Notes under the pieces: model-generated | The model's database searches: none | What the model was told of the DNA's origin: nothing | The model's input: only the letters and a program-made list of their open reading frames with translations | Origin: Isochrysis galbana | Lineage: Eukaryota > Haptophyta > Isochrysidales > Isochrysidaceae | Direction of reading: 5' to 3' | DNA length: 64,000 bases | Assembly: GCA_018136815.1 (NCBI GenBank) | Contig: CM030933.1 | Location: 4,630,557 to 4,694,556 of the forward strand | Translations under genes and position numbers: made by a program | Shown here: positions 12,243 through 23,470 of the stretch, in pieces | Position numbering within the stretch: position 1 is the stretch's first letter | Layout: each line of letters begins with the position of its first letter

Positions 12243-12638
12243 GTTAGGGGCTAAGTTAGGGGTCGATAGAAATTATATACCCTAAATAGACGGGAGGGGT
12301 CTGACAAAAAAGGGAACCTCGAGTTGCACCTTCTCCTTACTACCCGCCTTGTGGCATCTCCCCTTGTGCTCTACTTAGGGGCTCAGGTTGTTGGGGGGGA
12401 TTGTAGGGGGAAGGGTGCTTGTGCATGCCGCAGCAGAGAGTCCTGTCTTGGGTGAGCGCTAGTCCCGTCCCTTTGCCGCGCCGCGGTCCATAAAAATTTG
12501 TTAAAAAATTACTACTAGTACTGATGCGCAATGGAGCATGCGCATTGGGCACTCAGCCATCAACACTCAAGATTCTCACGGTGGCCACAAAGACGAGAAA
12601 ACAATAAATTACGGACTTCGAGCATCCAAATCGATGGA
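12243..12638. other. Intergenic, no gene seen
   Basis: About 400 bp between the membrane-protein exon and the hypothetical gene to its right. It includes an AT-rich patch near 12,488-12,520 and an ACAATAAATTA word near 12,600, just beyond the 3' end of the minus-strand hypothetical gene. I see no supported coding sequence or RNA gene. The interval could hold upstream exons or introns of the 11,820 gene. Confidence 0.6.
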
Positions 12639-13574
12639 TCATCCGGCTGCTGAGGAGAGAAGAGCCATAGCATTTTTCATCAACACTCTAGACTCTCTCA
12701 TGCGCTCGGTGACGAGCATTGTTGCATCCGGCAACTCCCACTCGCGGGTTGCACTGCCGTCGGTGTTGCCTGTGTGCTTTCCGCTTTCCGTCAGCTTCAG
12801 ATCAACCTGAGACAAGCCGCACATACACAGTTCGGCGCAGCCCCTTCGGGAGTCTCGACTAGCTCTCAACAATGCTTCCACAGCCGCAGCGTTGCTGCTG
12901 TACAAGACATTGGTGACCGCAATGGTCTCATTGACAGGTGCATCATCGTCACCGGGAGTCCATGGCAACAACTCGGCGGCACGCTGGGCAAGTGAACGGC
13001 TCTCGTTGACTGTGACCTCTGCCCATGCACGAAGAGCTAGCTGTCTGTGCTCTCTCTCACGTGTGGCGCTCTTCGAACATGTTTCGGAAGAGTCCCGCAA
13101 CTCCTGCAGGGCCGCCACCAGCTGAACATGGCGCAATACATCTGCGAAGCGACACGCCGATTGCATCTCGGCCATCTCCTCAGCTTCCCGTCTCTGTCTA
13201 AGGCTGAGCTGAGCCGAGCCGAGCCGCGCGCGCACACGGTTGGCCATCTTGGCCATTCGGAGCCTCTCGACGCTCTCCTCACTCACACTCGGCGTGAACG
13301 GCTCGTCGAGCCCCGCAGGCGAACCGAGCGGCAGCCGCGAAGCCCACCGATTTACAAGCAGTCTTTCTGGCTCTTCGAGCAGCTCTGGCATCTGTGGCTC
13401 GCTGGATGCTGAAGAGAGGAGCAGCTGCGCCTTACGCCGAGCGAGTGAAGCCACGTCCGAGAGAGGGGAGGAGGGCTGGCGGCCCTCGGCGGTCTGACGG
13501 TGCTCGGCGGCGCGGTGGAGCAGCCTGACCTTGTGTGAGGCCCACCAGGGGGAGACGCTGCCGTCGCGCTGCAT
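12639..13574 (-). CDS. Hypothetical helical protein, 311 aa
   Basis: A single open frame from ATG (13,572-13,574) to TGA (12,639-12,641). The product is unrecognised. It is rich in Ala, Arg, Glu and Leu and predicted by eye to be largely helical: residues about 45-75, 105-170 and 175-215 read as amphipathic helices or coiled coil (for example RQRREAEEMAEMQSACRF, and AALQELRDSSETCSKSATRE). There is no signal peptide or membrane segment. A Cys-rich turn (GCAELCMCG) sits near residue 245. It is divergently oriented to the RagA/B-like gene, with about 0.9 kb between the two starts that holds a purine minisatellite. Length and codon use look like the host genes nearby, so I treat it as real, but introns cannot be excluded. 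Confidence 0.6.
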   Translation of the reverse strand: MQRDGSVSPWWASHKVRLLHRAAEHRQTAEGRQPSSPLSDVASLARRKAQLLLSSASSEPQMPELLEEPERLLVNRWASRLPLGSPAGLDEPFTPSVSEESVERLRMAKMANRVRARLGSAQLSLRQRREAEEMAEMQSACRFADVLRHVQLVAALQELRDSSETCSKSATREREHRQLALRAWAEVTVNESRSLAQRAAELLPWTPGDDDAPVNETIAVTNVLYSSNAAAVEALLRASRDSRRGCAELCMCGLSQVDLKLTESGKHTGNTDGSATREWELPDATMLVTERMRESRVLMKNAMALLSSAAG

Positions 13575-13779
13575 GAGAGGGGGAAGGAAGGGGGAGAGTG
13601 GGGAACCAGCGAAAGGAGGGAGTGGGGTGGGAGGCGGGGGCGGAGGGGGAGGGGGGGAGGGGAGAGAGAGAGAGAAGCGGAGACAGATTTAAATATCTAT
13701 TTAGAGAGAGAGGGGGGGAGAGGAGAAAAGAAGTGGGTCGGGGGGAGGGGCGGGGGGAGATAGGGGGGGAGAGAGGGAG

Positions 13780-14120
13780 AAGAGAGAGAGAAGAAGAGAG
13801 AGAAGAGAGGGAGGGAAGAACAGGGAGAAGAAGAGAGGGAAGATGAGAGAGAGAAGAAGAGAGAGAAGAGAGGGAGGGAAGAACAGGGAGAAGAAGAGAG
13901 GGAAGATGAGAGAGAGAAGAAGAGAGAGAAGAGAGGGAGGGAAGAACAGGGAGAAGAAGAGAGGGAAGATGAGAGAGAGAAGAAGAGAGAGAAGAGAGGG
14001 AGGGAAGAACAGGGAGAAGAAGAGAGGGAAGATGAGAGAGAGAAGAAGAGAGAGAAGAGAGGGAGGGAAGAACAGGGAGAAGAAGAGAGGGAAGAAGAGA
14101 GAGAGAAGAAGAGCGATAGA
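13780..14120. repeat. 63-bp purine-only minisatellite between divergent genes
   Basis: About five head-to-tail copies of a 63-bp GA-rich unit, with successive gatgagagagagaagaag starts at 13,843, 13,906, 13,969 and 14,032 plus diverged edge copies. One strand is almost all purine. The open frames through it on both strands come from the repeat (21-residue Arg/Glu or Leu/Ser/Phe periodicity) and are not genes. It is flanked by further GA-rich sequence from about 13,600. Confidence 0.9.
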
Positions 14121-14489
14121 AGAGAGGGGGTGGACAGAACCGGGGGGCCTTTTTTTGTAAAGGCGCCCCTTCGTTTCTCTTCCCCCTCTGCTCGCCGAGA
14201 GAAGAGAGAAGAGTTCCTCTGTGTACTTTACTCTCACTTTACCAGGATATTTATAGCCTGCGGGAGAGTGCCCACGAGAGTGGGAACTATTCGTAAAGAG
14301 AGAGAGGGAACTATTCGTAAAGAGAGAGAGTAGAAGGGAGGGGCCGAGAGCCCCGCCTCGGCGAAGGGGGACAGCGCCCGCTCTCGCTCTTCTCCCCTTC
14401 TCTCTTCCCTCTCCTCTCTGCTGCGTGCCCGACCTGTGTGGCTGCCCTTTCGCTTGGTCCCCCCCCGCCCCCCCCGCCCGGCGCCTCCA
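14121..14489 (+). promoter_or_regulatory. 5' flank and leader of the RagA/B-like gene
   Basis: No coding sequence. It contains a directly repeated pair, gggaactattcgtaaagaga, around 14,280-14,325, then a strongly pyrimidine-rich stretch (about 14,380-14,485) running up to the ATG. This is the likely core promoter and leader. No TATA box is evident. Confidence 0.4.
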
Positions 14490-15997
14490 ATGCTTCAAAA
14501 GGTCCTCCTGATGGGCAAGTCTGGCGCTGGCAAGACCTCGATGCGCTCCATCATCTTTGCCAACTACCTCGCGAGGGACACGATGAGGCTGGGAGCCACG
14601 ATCGATGTAGAGCACTCGCACGTCCGATTCCTTGGAAATCTGGTGCTCAACCTATGGGACTGCGGAGGGCAGGAGGCATTCATGGAGAACTACTTCGAGT
14701 CGCAGAGGGACCACATCTTCAGGAACGTGCAGGTGCTCATCTACGTCTTTGACATCGAGTCGAGGGAGCTCGCCAAGGATATCGAGTACTATGGCTCGTG
14801 CCTGCAGGTGGAACGAGCGCGCCAGCACACGCCGCTCACTCCAGCCCCACCCCTCCACCCTTTCCCTCCCTCCGACCCTCATCCCCGAATGGTCTCTCTC
14901 TCGCGTGCTCCTATTCCCTTCCGCTGGTCTTCTCTTTCGCCCTCCCGCTCTGCCCCCATGCTCGGCGTTGCTTTTCTCTCGCTGCTTCTTTCTCCCTCGG
15001 CATGCATCTATTCCTCCGTTCTCACTGGCCTTTCCTCTCGCTATGCTTGTCTTTTCTTGCTCGCCGCGTGATGATTTCTGGCGTGCGGAGTCTCTCCATC
15101 GTTGCTCTTGCTTGTCTTGCCTGCGCGCCCTGCGGCCGCCTGCGACGTCGCTGACGCGCTCCGCTCCACCCGAACCTGTCGACGTCCTCAGGCGATGCGG
15201 CAGAACTCCAAGGGTGCCAAGATCTTTTGCCTTGTGCACAAGATGGACCTAGTGAACGACGAACAGCGCGAGCAGGTCTTCCGGCAGCGGGAGTCGGAGC
15301 TCAAGGCGGTGGCCGCCAAACTTGATCTCGAGATTACTTGCTTCAAGACCTCCATCTGGGACGAGACCCTCTACCGCGCCTGGTCGCAAATGGTGCACGC
15401 GCTCATCCCGAACCGCACCTCGCTCCAAACCCACCTCGACAAACTGTGCCAGGTCTGCAACGCTGATGAGGTGGTACTTTTCGAGCGGGCTACCTTCCTC
15501 GTCATCTGCGAGGCCGTCCGCGCCTCCCACGAAGATGTGCATAGGTGCGCGCGCCGCCGCCTACGCCACACTATGCCGGCTGCTCCCTCTCAGCTACGCA
15601 TCCCTCACCCCACCCCACCCCACCCCATCCCCTTCCTTCTTTCCCGCGCGCATTCGCTCGGTAGGCACGAGAAGATTTCCAACATAATCAAGCAGTTCAA
15701 ACTTTCGTGCTCCAAGACGCAGGCGCAATTCTCCACGATGCAGGTCGGCGCCCGCCTCCACTTGCTAGTGTCCACCACTCAACGCAACCGCAGCACGCCA
15801 ACATCACGAGCCCCCCCCCCCTTCCCTGCTTGTAGGTGCGTAACGCTCGGTACTCCGCCTTCATCGAGGGCTTCACCTCGACGACGTACGCCATGGTCAT
15901 CGTATCCGATCCGAGCATACAGCCCGCCACCACGCTCATCAACATAGAGGCCTCCCGCGCACACTTCGAGTCTCTCATCGCACAGCTCAAGATGTGA
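14490..15997 (+). CDS. RRAGA: RagA/RagB (Gtr1)-type small GTPase, four exons
   Basis: A Ras-like GTPase of the Rag family, which binds a RagC/D-type partner and recruits TORC1 to the lysosome or vacuole in response to amino acids. Exons I read: 14,490-14,807, 15,192-15,544, 15,665-15,743 and 15,836-15,997. They sum to 912 nt (303 residues), all introns are GT-AG, and the frame is kept. Motifs: P-loop GKSGAGKTS, the Rag-specific [17 protein letters not shown], switch [12 protein letters not shown]4 HKMD, then [14 protein letters not shown] [40 protein letters not shown] and a C-terminal roadblock-type domain ending in IAQLKM. Human RagA is 313 residues, so this is full length. The start was chosen because [15 protein letters not shown] matches the family N-terminus. 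The identification is secure. Confidence 0.96.
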
Positions 15998-16864
15998 TCC
16001 TGCAGTTCGGGCTTTGCGCGGATGCCCAGTCCGTGCTTCGCGGCGCCCAGAGGAACGATGGGACGCCGAGCGCTTCAAAGATGTGGTGAGCGGGCCAAGG
16101 GCTGTGCTCGCGCAGCGGTGCAGGGGACGGGAATGCCGGGGGCGTGGACGCTGCGCTCGCTTAGGGGATTGTATGAACTAGGCGAATGCTGCGACGGCAG
16201 GTGGCCGAGAAAGCGGACGTGTCGCCGCCCGTGTGCTCCGCGTTGAGGAACGTGCGTTGCTTCCGCGCCGCCGTACTCGCACATGTCTTGGGATGCATCA
16301 TGGCCAGCGCGGGGTAACGCGCGAGCCCACATCAGTCGCGGGCTCGCTCGACAGGTCTCCAAGCATGGCTTCCCGCCGACTCTCAATCGGCTTCTTGGGG
16401 TGGCGTGTGGCCACCCTTCGCCACGCATCGATGGCAATAGAATTGGTATTGTTATTGCATCGGTTGTCTCTGCTTCGCATCGTCTCCGTGCGTGCACCAC
16501 GCAAGTGTCGCGGCCGTCTATGGCTGCCCCGTTTCCGCTCACCATCTTGGTTGTCCGTGTTCTCGTCGGCCTTCTTGCCAACTTGTGAGGATTGCAGGTG
16601 TGTGTATGGAGTACTTCGTATGTGGATGTGTTGTCCCCGAATGTTGTTGCGTGTGTGTTGTTCCTTATATTGAACAACTAAGTTTATACTACCTTGATTT
16701 GCCGGGGGGAGGCACGAGCCCCCCCCCCCCCCCCCCCCCGCCCCCTTTCTCCACTCCTCCCCTGCTGTGGGGGAGGAACCACTCACACCCTCCTGGCATG
16801 GTAGGGGCAGAATTGTCTCATTCGCGAATCGACACTCGCTAGAACTCTCTTACTCTCTTTCGTT

Positions 16865-17666
16865 CAACTAAGTTTATACTTGGTTCAGCTAGCGATCGGC
16901 CGACGCGGAGCGTACGCGATTGCAAACGTGCCATCGGAGTGAGCGCTCGCGCCTCGTCCTCGCCACCCCTTGCCCTTGCCTGCTCCTGCACCGATGACGC
17001 TGGACTTGCACGCTCGCACGCGCCTGCGAGATGGTCCACGTCAACGTGGATGTGCCCATCTCGCAACGTAGTGCGGCGCGAGCGCGGCGCGAGCGATCTG
17101 AGGGGTGAGGCGGGACAGTTCAGTCAGCGCGTGGGGGGCGCTTGGGGGCAGACAGAGAAGGGGGAAAGGGGAGAGGGGAGACGGGCCCCTCACCCATGAG
17201 GCACGAGACGCCCGGCAACGGGGGGGTGATGTTCAATACCAAGGGGGGGGGGGGCTCCCCTCTCTCCCAATACCAAGCGGGGGGGGCTCTCCTCTCTCCC
17301 GCTCCACTTCTACCCAAATATGCAGGAAATATGCGAAAATGTGTCGACAGCATGTGCAGATCTGACAAATCTACCCAAATATGCAATTGCATATGTTGCA
17401 TATTTCTACCTGCGGCGCCTAGTGAGCAGCATGCTGCCCCCCATGGGGGAGGCCAACATGGCTGCCATGGGTGGTGTGGCCGGGGCCACGGGCCGTGCGG
17501 CGCGACCGGAGTCGCACACACCTGCTCGGCCTTAGTGGGCGGACGCGGCCGCTTCGACAGCGGCTGCTCCATGGACACTGGTGGGGCGCCCTCGGCGGGG
17601 GGCCCGAAGGAGAGCGGGGGCAGTCGCGGCGGCGCGCTCCATCGCGTCTAAGTATAAACTTAGTTG
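16865..17666. repeat. Possible TIR element, about 800 bp
   Basis: The 17-mer caactaagtttatactt at 16,865-16,881 is exactly inverted at 17,650-17,666. A 16-base direct copy of the left end also lies at 16,675-16,690. The ends could be terminal inverted repeats of a small non-autonomous DNA element. I see no transposase and no convincing target-site duplication, so the element status is tentative. Confidence 0.4.
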
Positions 17667-17701
17667 CTGTGGGTTGGGGTAGAGGCAAGAGCCGTCGGCG
17701 C

Positions 17702-17738
17702 GTGCTCCATCGCTGAAACTATAACGATAGTTTTTGGG
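17702..17738. repeat. Dispersed palindromic motif (ctccat...aacgatag)
   Basis: A copy of a short motif in which gctccatc is followed closely by an AT-rich palindrome, ctataacgatag. Related copies lie at about 17,633-17,666, 27,959-27,995 and 61,886-61,918. It probably marks one end of a small non-coding repeat family. Confidence 0.45.
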
Positions 17739-18215
17739 AGGGATAAAACAACAAGGGCATTGGTAAGCATTAGAGCACATTTTGATCTCTTGCAGTGCAG
17801 TCTGGCAAGAGCAAGAAAAATCGCACGGGCGTTTCGGCGGGTAGGAGGTCCCCTCGGCCGAGGAGACCATAGACCATAGAAATGGCGTGAAAGTCTGGCA
17901 CCGGTATTCACAGAGGTAGGCAGGAACGTGCCACAGATCACCACATCAGGTATTTACAATAGTATGAGCCAACGCACCGCCGTTTCACTCACTACACTGG
18001 CCGCAACACTCACCACACTCACCACGTCCTTGACGCCGGCTGCTCCTAGAGACCGTCGCTCGACCAGCGAGGCCACCGAGGTGAAGAGCGCACGGGGTGC
18101 ACTGTGAGGGCGAGTCGCGGAGCAAGCCAGCCAATTAAGATGCGGTGCAAACGAGGGCTGTGAAATCGATTGGTCTCAGGGAAAGGGGCCGCACGAGAGA
18201 TAGGAACTAGGAGGG

Positions 18216-20076
18216 CTAGCGGCGGCGGAAGGCCGTGAGAGCGGCCACTGCGGCGGCGACAACTAGCGCCGCAAGAGCGATGGCCCGGCCGCGCGCGGCA
18301 ACTTCGCCAGCAGCATCGCGTCGAAGCGGGCGAGCGGCTGCAGCGAGTCGCTCAGCCTCCTCGGCCCCCTCGAGCAGCAACCCGTTGTGGCCGCCGGCGC
18401 ATGGCCGTGACTCGCCCACTGGCAGCTCGCAGACGGGCGCGCGACCGCTGCCGTCATCACCATCGGGCGCCCAGCAACGCCAGAGCGCGCCCACCCGCTG
18501 CCTCGTCGCGAGCATCCCGTTCACCTTGGCACTTGGGAGGACGAGTGCGACGACGGCGTCCGAACCGCCTGCCCCTGGAACGACGGCCATCAGGACTCCG
18601 CGCTGCGCCATGGTCGCATCGAGGAGCGCAGTCTGCGCGGGCGGCTCGATGGGCACTCCCGAGGAGGTCGAGATGGCTCGGAGCTGCGGAGGGGGGGGGA
18701 AAGGGGGGTCGGCGCTCGCGTAAGCGGGAGAGGAAGGGCCGGGGCGGGCCGCGCACCAGCCCACGCATCTCAATCGTCGCGGCGCGCAGGTCGTCGAGTG
18801 CGGCCGCGAGCTCCGAGCCGTCGAGGGTGGCTTCGACGGCCCACTCCGACTGGTCCATCGCACCGAGCCGCGCGAGCTCGTCCTCCCAGCCCTCCTCGGG
18901 GGCCGCTGAGCTGGCCCAGCGCGTGTGAAGTGCGACGAGCCGCTGGAGCGCAGCCTGCACGCGCGCCGAGGCGGCCGCGTATGCGGGCCACAGCTCGACG
19001 GCCGCCGGGTGCGAGGCGCGCCACGCTTGAACCCGTTTGACCATCGAGGGCGTATGCGCGCCGCAGCACACGTCGGCCATCATCACCTCCACGCCGGGCG
19101 GCAGCTGGAAGGCCTGCAGCTGGTGGTCGAGCGGCGCGGCGGGCGCGTCGGCACTGCCGTGGCCCGATGGCGCCGCCGCACCTACAGCGGCGAGCAGCAG
19201 CGCGGGCGGCGGCGGGCTGCCCTCCGGGAGCCGGAGCACTGGCTCGAGCGTGGCCGGTGAGAAGCGGCAGTAGCGTTGCGAGCCGAACGTGGCGGCGCAC
19301 ACGTCGAAGCCGGAGCCGACCTTGCCTTGCGCCGCGCAGTGGCAGAGCTGCGCGAGCGCGTGTACGAGCTCGAGATCGGCGCGTTGCGCCGGCGTGAGAG
19401 CGCCGCCGCCACCGGCCGCGGGCAGCCGCACCACGCCGGCCGCCTGAAGTAGCGCGCCGACGAGAGAGGTGACGAGCGTGGCTGAGGAGCCGAGGCCCGT
19501 CTTGGCGAGATCGCCGTTGGCGGCGCGCCTCGGCGTGAGCAGGCGCGGGAGCGAGCGGAGCGAGGCGGCGCTGAGCGGCAGGCCGCGGGCGCGCAGCTCG
19601 GCCACCTGCGAGTAGAAGCCGTTGTCGGCCGCCAGGTCCACCACCAGCCGGACGCCCCGCCCGCTCTCCGCCAGCGGCCGTCCCCTCGCGCTCCGAGCGA
19701 GCCGGCCGTCCGAGCGCCGTTCGCGGAGCGCCCTCGCGAGTGTCAGGCCGTAGAGCAAAGGCAGCTCGACGTACGGGTTCGTGGCGGCAGCAGCGGTGGA
19801 GTTTGCAGCCCTCAGGCTCGCGCCTTCTCCCGCGCGCCCCGAGCTGAAGACGTACTCACGAAGCTCTCCAAACTGAGGGCTCGCGAGAGAGATGTGCACG
19901 TTGATCCCCTCGTCCAGCGAGTCCGCTCCTGGCTTGATGCTTGCGGAAGCGAAGAACCTCTGGTCGAGAGCGAGGACTGTCGCAGTGTGCGGCTGGTCCA
20001 TCACGAGGTAGCCTCCTGAGAGAAGGACTTTGGCTGGGGAGGAGACGGTGGAGGAGTGGGGAGAGGGAGGGGACAT
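18216..20076 (-). CDS. PMK: Phosphomevalonate kinase, two exons, predicted tail anchor
   Basis: Converts mevalonate 5-phosphate to the diphosphate in the cytosolic/peroxisomal mevalonate pathway (ERG8-type GHMP kinase). Exon 1 is 18,757-20,076 and exon 2 is 18,216-18,683, with a 73-bp GT-AG intron; together 595 residues. Motifs: SSPAKVLLSGGYLVMD at the N-terminus, LDQRFFASASI, the GHMP ATP loop KTGLGSSATLVTS, then HCAAQGKVGSGFDVCAA with the next strand YCRFSP, and after the intron GVPIEPPAQTALLDATM and GVLMAVVPGAGGSDA. The ATG at 20,076 was chosen because it sits just before the conserved start; the frame is open upstream only through low-complexity sequence. Unusually, the C-terminus ends in a hydrophobic helix (about 18 residues, Ala/Val/Leu) followed by FRRR. 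Plant homologues are about 500 residues and, as far as I know, lack this. Confidence 0.93.
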
Positions 20077-21384
20077 GGCGGGAGGTTGACGAGGAGAGAA
20101 CCGGGGAGCGAGGCGGGGGGAGAAGGGCTTTAAGGAGGGGAGGAAGGGAGAGAGAGGAAGGGGCCGAAGGCGGGCAAGAGAGAAGAGGAGAGAGAGGGAC
20201 AGAGAGGGGAAGGGGGCACCCAACCCCACCCCGTGGTAGGGTTAGATCCACGAGAGAAGGGAGAAAGAACCAGACCAAAAGAAAATGGCGGGGGGGGGGG
20301 GGGGCAAGGGAAGGAGGGAGCCGCGCGGCGAGAGAGAGAGAGAGAGAGAGAGGGCGGCGGCGGCGGCTGCCCTTCTCCTTCTCCCCCCAAGAAGAGAAGA
20401 AAAGGGAGAGAGAGAGAGGAAGAAACGGGGAGGGAAGGGGGGGGGGGAAGGAAGGCAGAGCTCCTCTCTCTCTCTCTGCGGGAGCCAGATCTCTCCCCCG
20501 CCGCCCGCCGCCCCCCCCCCCCCCCCCGATATAAGGAGAGAGCTATTTTTGGGGAGTCGCGAGGAGAGCGGGAGAGAGACGCGGGAAGGGACCTCCCACC
20601 CCCCCCCCCCGATACACAAAGAGGGCTTTCACCTGCTCTCTCTCTCCTGGTGGATCAAGCCGAGAACCAAGAAAAAATCTGCCCTGCCCTCTGACAGGGG
20701 CAGGGTACTCAACAATTCAGCCCATACCCCTAGTGGGCGAGGGCCGCTACTCCTACTCGCTAATTACTACTCGCACTCCCACGCTCCGACGCCCACGCCC
20801 ACGCCCAGCATGGGCCTGCCCGCCTGCCCTCGAGCTGACTCCCCCCCCCCCCCCATCGCCAGACAGACAGGAAACTTCGGGCGGCTCCCAGGGCCTACGA
20901 GGCAAGCGCGGGAGAGGCAGGGGGGGCCAGGGGCTGAGCCCCAACCTCCACTGCCCCCCGTGAGCCCCGAGCCGCCCTTGCGCCCTTGCTGCTTGCTGGC
21001 CCTCTGGGAGCACCCAAAGGCGCCTTTGCCAAAGAAAGGCCAAAGGGCCTCTGAGAGTCTGAGAGCAGGCCGTGGCCGTGGCGCGCCGCATGGCGACGCG
21101 CCGCAGGGAGAGAGGTGGAGGAGAACGGAGAGAGGGAGAGGGCAGGGGTTTTGCACCCCACCCGATGGAGTGCGGTAAGTAACGGGTCGGTCCCGTTTGC
21201 GTTAGCAAACGGGCGGAGAGGCGGAGAGGGGCGGCTGGCGGCTGGCGATAGGAGGGAGATGAGGAGGGAGAGGCTCAAGGCGCCTACGGGCCTACGGGCG
21301 GAACCCTTGTGGCAGCAGGTATGTCGAGGCGCAGTCTTTTATTTCTCGAGGATAGCTCGCGGCGAGAGCTGTAAGGGCCGTTTC
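20077..21384. other. Upstream flank of PMK: low-complexity sequence, no gene
   Basis: GA-, G- and C-rich tracts dominate: (GA)n near 20,330-20,352, poly-G near 20,288-20,303, poly-C near 20,510-20,527 and 20,600-20,610. Long frames over this region are Arg/Glu/Gly- or Pro-rich translations of the repeats. The first few hundred bases presumably hold the PMK promoter. No RNA gene is recognised. Confidence 0.6.
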
Positions 21385-21402
21385 TCTTCATGACGAGAGG
21401 TT
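21385..21402 (+). repeat. Target-site duplication (left) of LINE-1 copy
   Basis: tcttcatgacgagaggtt, repeated exactly at 23,471-23,488. It brackets the LINE insertion. Confidence 0.9.
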
Positions 21403-23470
21403 GCACATGAAGGCTCAGATCGACCTAATACTTTGGACGAACCATAAGACGGGGCGTAAACTCCAATGGGTAAAATACCCGACACTACCGTTGGCGAGCG
21501 ACGACCGGGACGGACCTAATATGGGGCTGGGCCTCTTGGATTGGACCCAACACGTGCAAGCCCTCAGGGCCAAATGGATTCTCAACTACCTCGACGCGCG
21601 TCAAGCAAACTGGAAGCAAATTTTGGACTCGTGGTTTTGCCGCAACGGACTAGGCAGAGCAGCGGTAGCCTCTACTATTCCCACCAGCCGACTAACAGAT
21701 GGCATATATGGTAAAAGCCGCCTACCAGCCTTCTGGAAAAAAGCGCTGGATACGTTCCGGACGCTTCCTCTCACAAGACTCAGCCTTAGCGAAGCGGGCG
21801 CGCTGTCGCAACCTATATGGCACAACCCAAGCGGCGATAGCCCCAACGTTCCACAGTTATGGGCGAACCTATGGAGCTCTCTGGAATGCAACGTAGTGCA
21901 CAACGCATACTCGGACGGAACCGGCACAGCTTTCACAAGGGCGGAATGCGAACAATGCTTCCCTAGTAACGACACGTATGCGAAATTTGGAGGCGAGTAC
22001 ATACATAAAGAAAAATTCTTAGATTCCTGGCAACAAATAGTAGACTACGCTGACACCACTAAACTCGCCACCTTTAACCCGGCCCCCCCAAAAGGGGAGA
22101 GCGAGAGGTTAGACGACAAACACGAAACACAGAAGGAACCCCCCCTCGACATAAGTAAGGATTAGTAAAAGAGGGGAATACTACCTCCTACAACGCGGCA
22201 CGTGGTACGAAGTCGAACTGTCGTACCTGGGCACCCCGATAATAGGGCAAACCAACAACCGCCCCGGCGGACCTAGACAAATACCCCCCGACCAGGTGGG
22301 GAGAAGGATACAAAGGCAACAGGCCGACAGACTTCCCGCTCCCAGAGGAATACTCCATAGACGGAAAGACGCCACTCGACAAAACACAAGTAAGCCACAT
22401 AACCGCCGCGCTCCAAAGGCTAGAACCCAAACCACGCCAACAAAACGGCCCCGCCAGATGGGGCGAAAGACTACCGGTCGACTCGGACACATGGAAACAC
22501 TTGGCCCGGATCTACGCGTCCCCGCTAATCACTCCCAGAGACCTATACATGCACTACAAACACATAACACACCGTAGAATAGGCACGTACAACCGTTTCC
22601 CGGGACGGGACCCCACCTGCCGCCTCTGTGCGCAAGATGATGAATCGTCCGTCCATATAGGGACGTGCCCAGCGCTAGATAGCGTGTTCGACACGATACA
22701 CTACCTCACGGACATTTCGCCGGCCGACAGCCCCGGGACCAAAACGACAGCCGAGAAAGCCGTAGAAAGACTCTTCCTACTACCGAACTCTTCACCGTTA
22801 CCCGCTAGGGAGACCCTGTACCTATTGGCTTGGAGATACATACTCACCGACTTCTATCGAATACACTACGACAACGTCAAATTTAACAGCGATCACGTCG
22901 TTAGAAGGATGCTCGAGAGATACACCACGTTGTGCAAAGCGGCGCTCTACGGAAATAACACAGACGCTTCGAGAAGAGCCAAAGCAGACATGGGCCGCCA
23001 GCCCAAGAAACGCATAGATGTCAACGAATTCCGTCCAATTTTTGAAACAAACGACGACAACGATTTAGTTCCAAGTAGTAAACTCGTAGCGGTACTAGAG
23101 CGCCTCAACATAAAACACATAATACACCAGCAAAACAACAACGGACCCAGCGACCAGGGATAACAATAGGCGATATGCCTCCGCGGGAGGAACCCGATGG
23201 GGAAGGCCGAAAGGCCCGGCCCCCACACTGGGATGAGATAGACCCGAGACAGACGAATACAAATGCAAGAAGCCTGCCCCTCCCCTCCCCCAAGCGCTAG
23301 GCCCAAAGTAGTGTACATGGGCCGACCCCCCAAAACCGAAGAAAAAGGAACGAGGGGGGGAGCGGGCGGGGGTGCAGTGGTAGAGGTATAGGCGATGGCG
23401 ACGGTAGCGGGAGCGCGGGAGAGAGCGCGTCACTAGTAGCTTAGCGGGCATCTTCAAGAATGTTTTTTTT
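21403..23470 (+). mobile_element. 5'-truncated LINE (copy 1), broken ORF2 C-terminal part
   Basis: A non-LTR retrotransposon tail of 2,068 bp, delimited exactly by 18-bp target-site duplications. The coding part is 21,403 to 23,163 (TAA). It corresponds to the region downstream of the reverse-transcriptase core in the longer LINE at 28,126-31,584: shared words include LGRAAV, LPAFWK.AL, PIWHN, a second half with TPRD.Y.H.KH, HRR, and a Cys-X2-Cys-X8-His-X4-Cys knuckle (DPTCRLC..). The frame breaks after 22,165 and again near 22,295, so the copy is dead. The 3' untranslated part (23,164-23,470) ends in tagcgggcatcttcaagaa, two more bases and an oligo-T run. Confidence 0.88.

Larger units (their letters stand above)
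15998..18215. other. Intergenic region with repeats, no gene supported
   Basis: 2.2 kb between the convergent RagA/B-like gene and phosphomevalonate kinase gene. Several open frames exist on both strands but overlap one another, show no recognisable motif and are typical of GC-rich non-coding DNA. The region carries a poly-C tract (about 16,721-16,739), an inverted repeat (16,865-16,881 with 17,650-17,666), a palindrome around 17,713-17,733 and G-rich tracts near 17,243. Confidence 0.6.

Noticed and set aside
13701-14621. Long Leu/Ser/Phe-rich minus-strand reading frame
   Set aside because: It is a translation of the 63-bp purine minisatellite and the GTPase leader on the opposite strand.
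16075-16677. 200-codon minus-strand frame downstream of the RagA/B-like gene
   Set aside because: No motif, overlaps equally long frames on the other strand, and contains repeat motifs; GC-rich chance frame.
20285-21178. 297-codon open frame with Pro/Arg-rich product
   Set aside because: It runs through microsatellites and homopolymer tracts, does not begin at a convincing site and shows no domain.
21903-21968. LINE copy 1 as a functional gene
   Set aside because: Two frame breaks and loss of the whole reverse-transcriptase core; only the C-terminal part remains.
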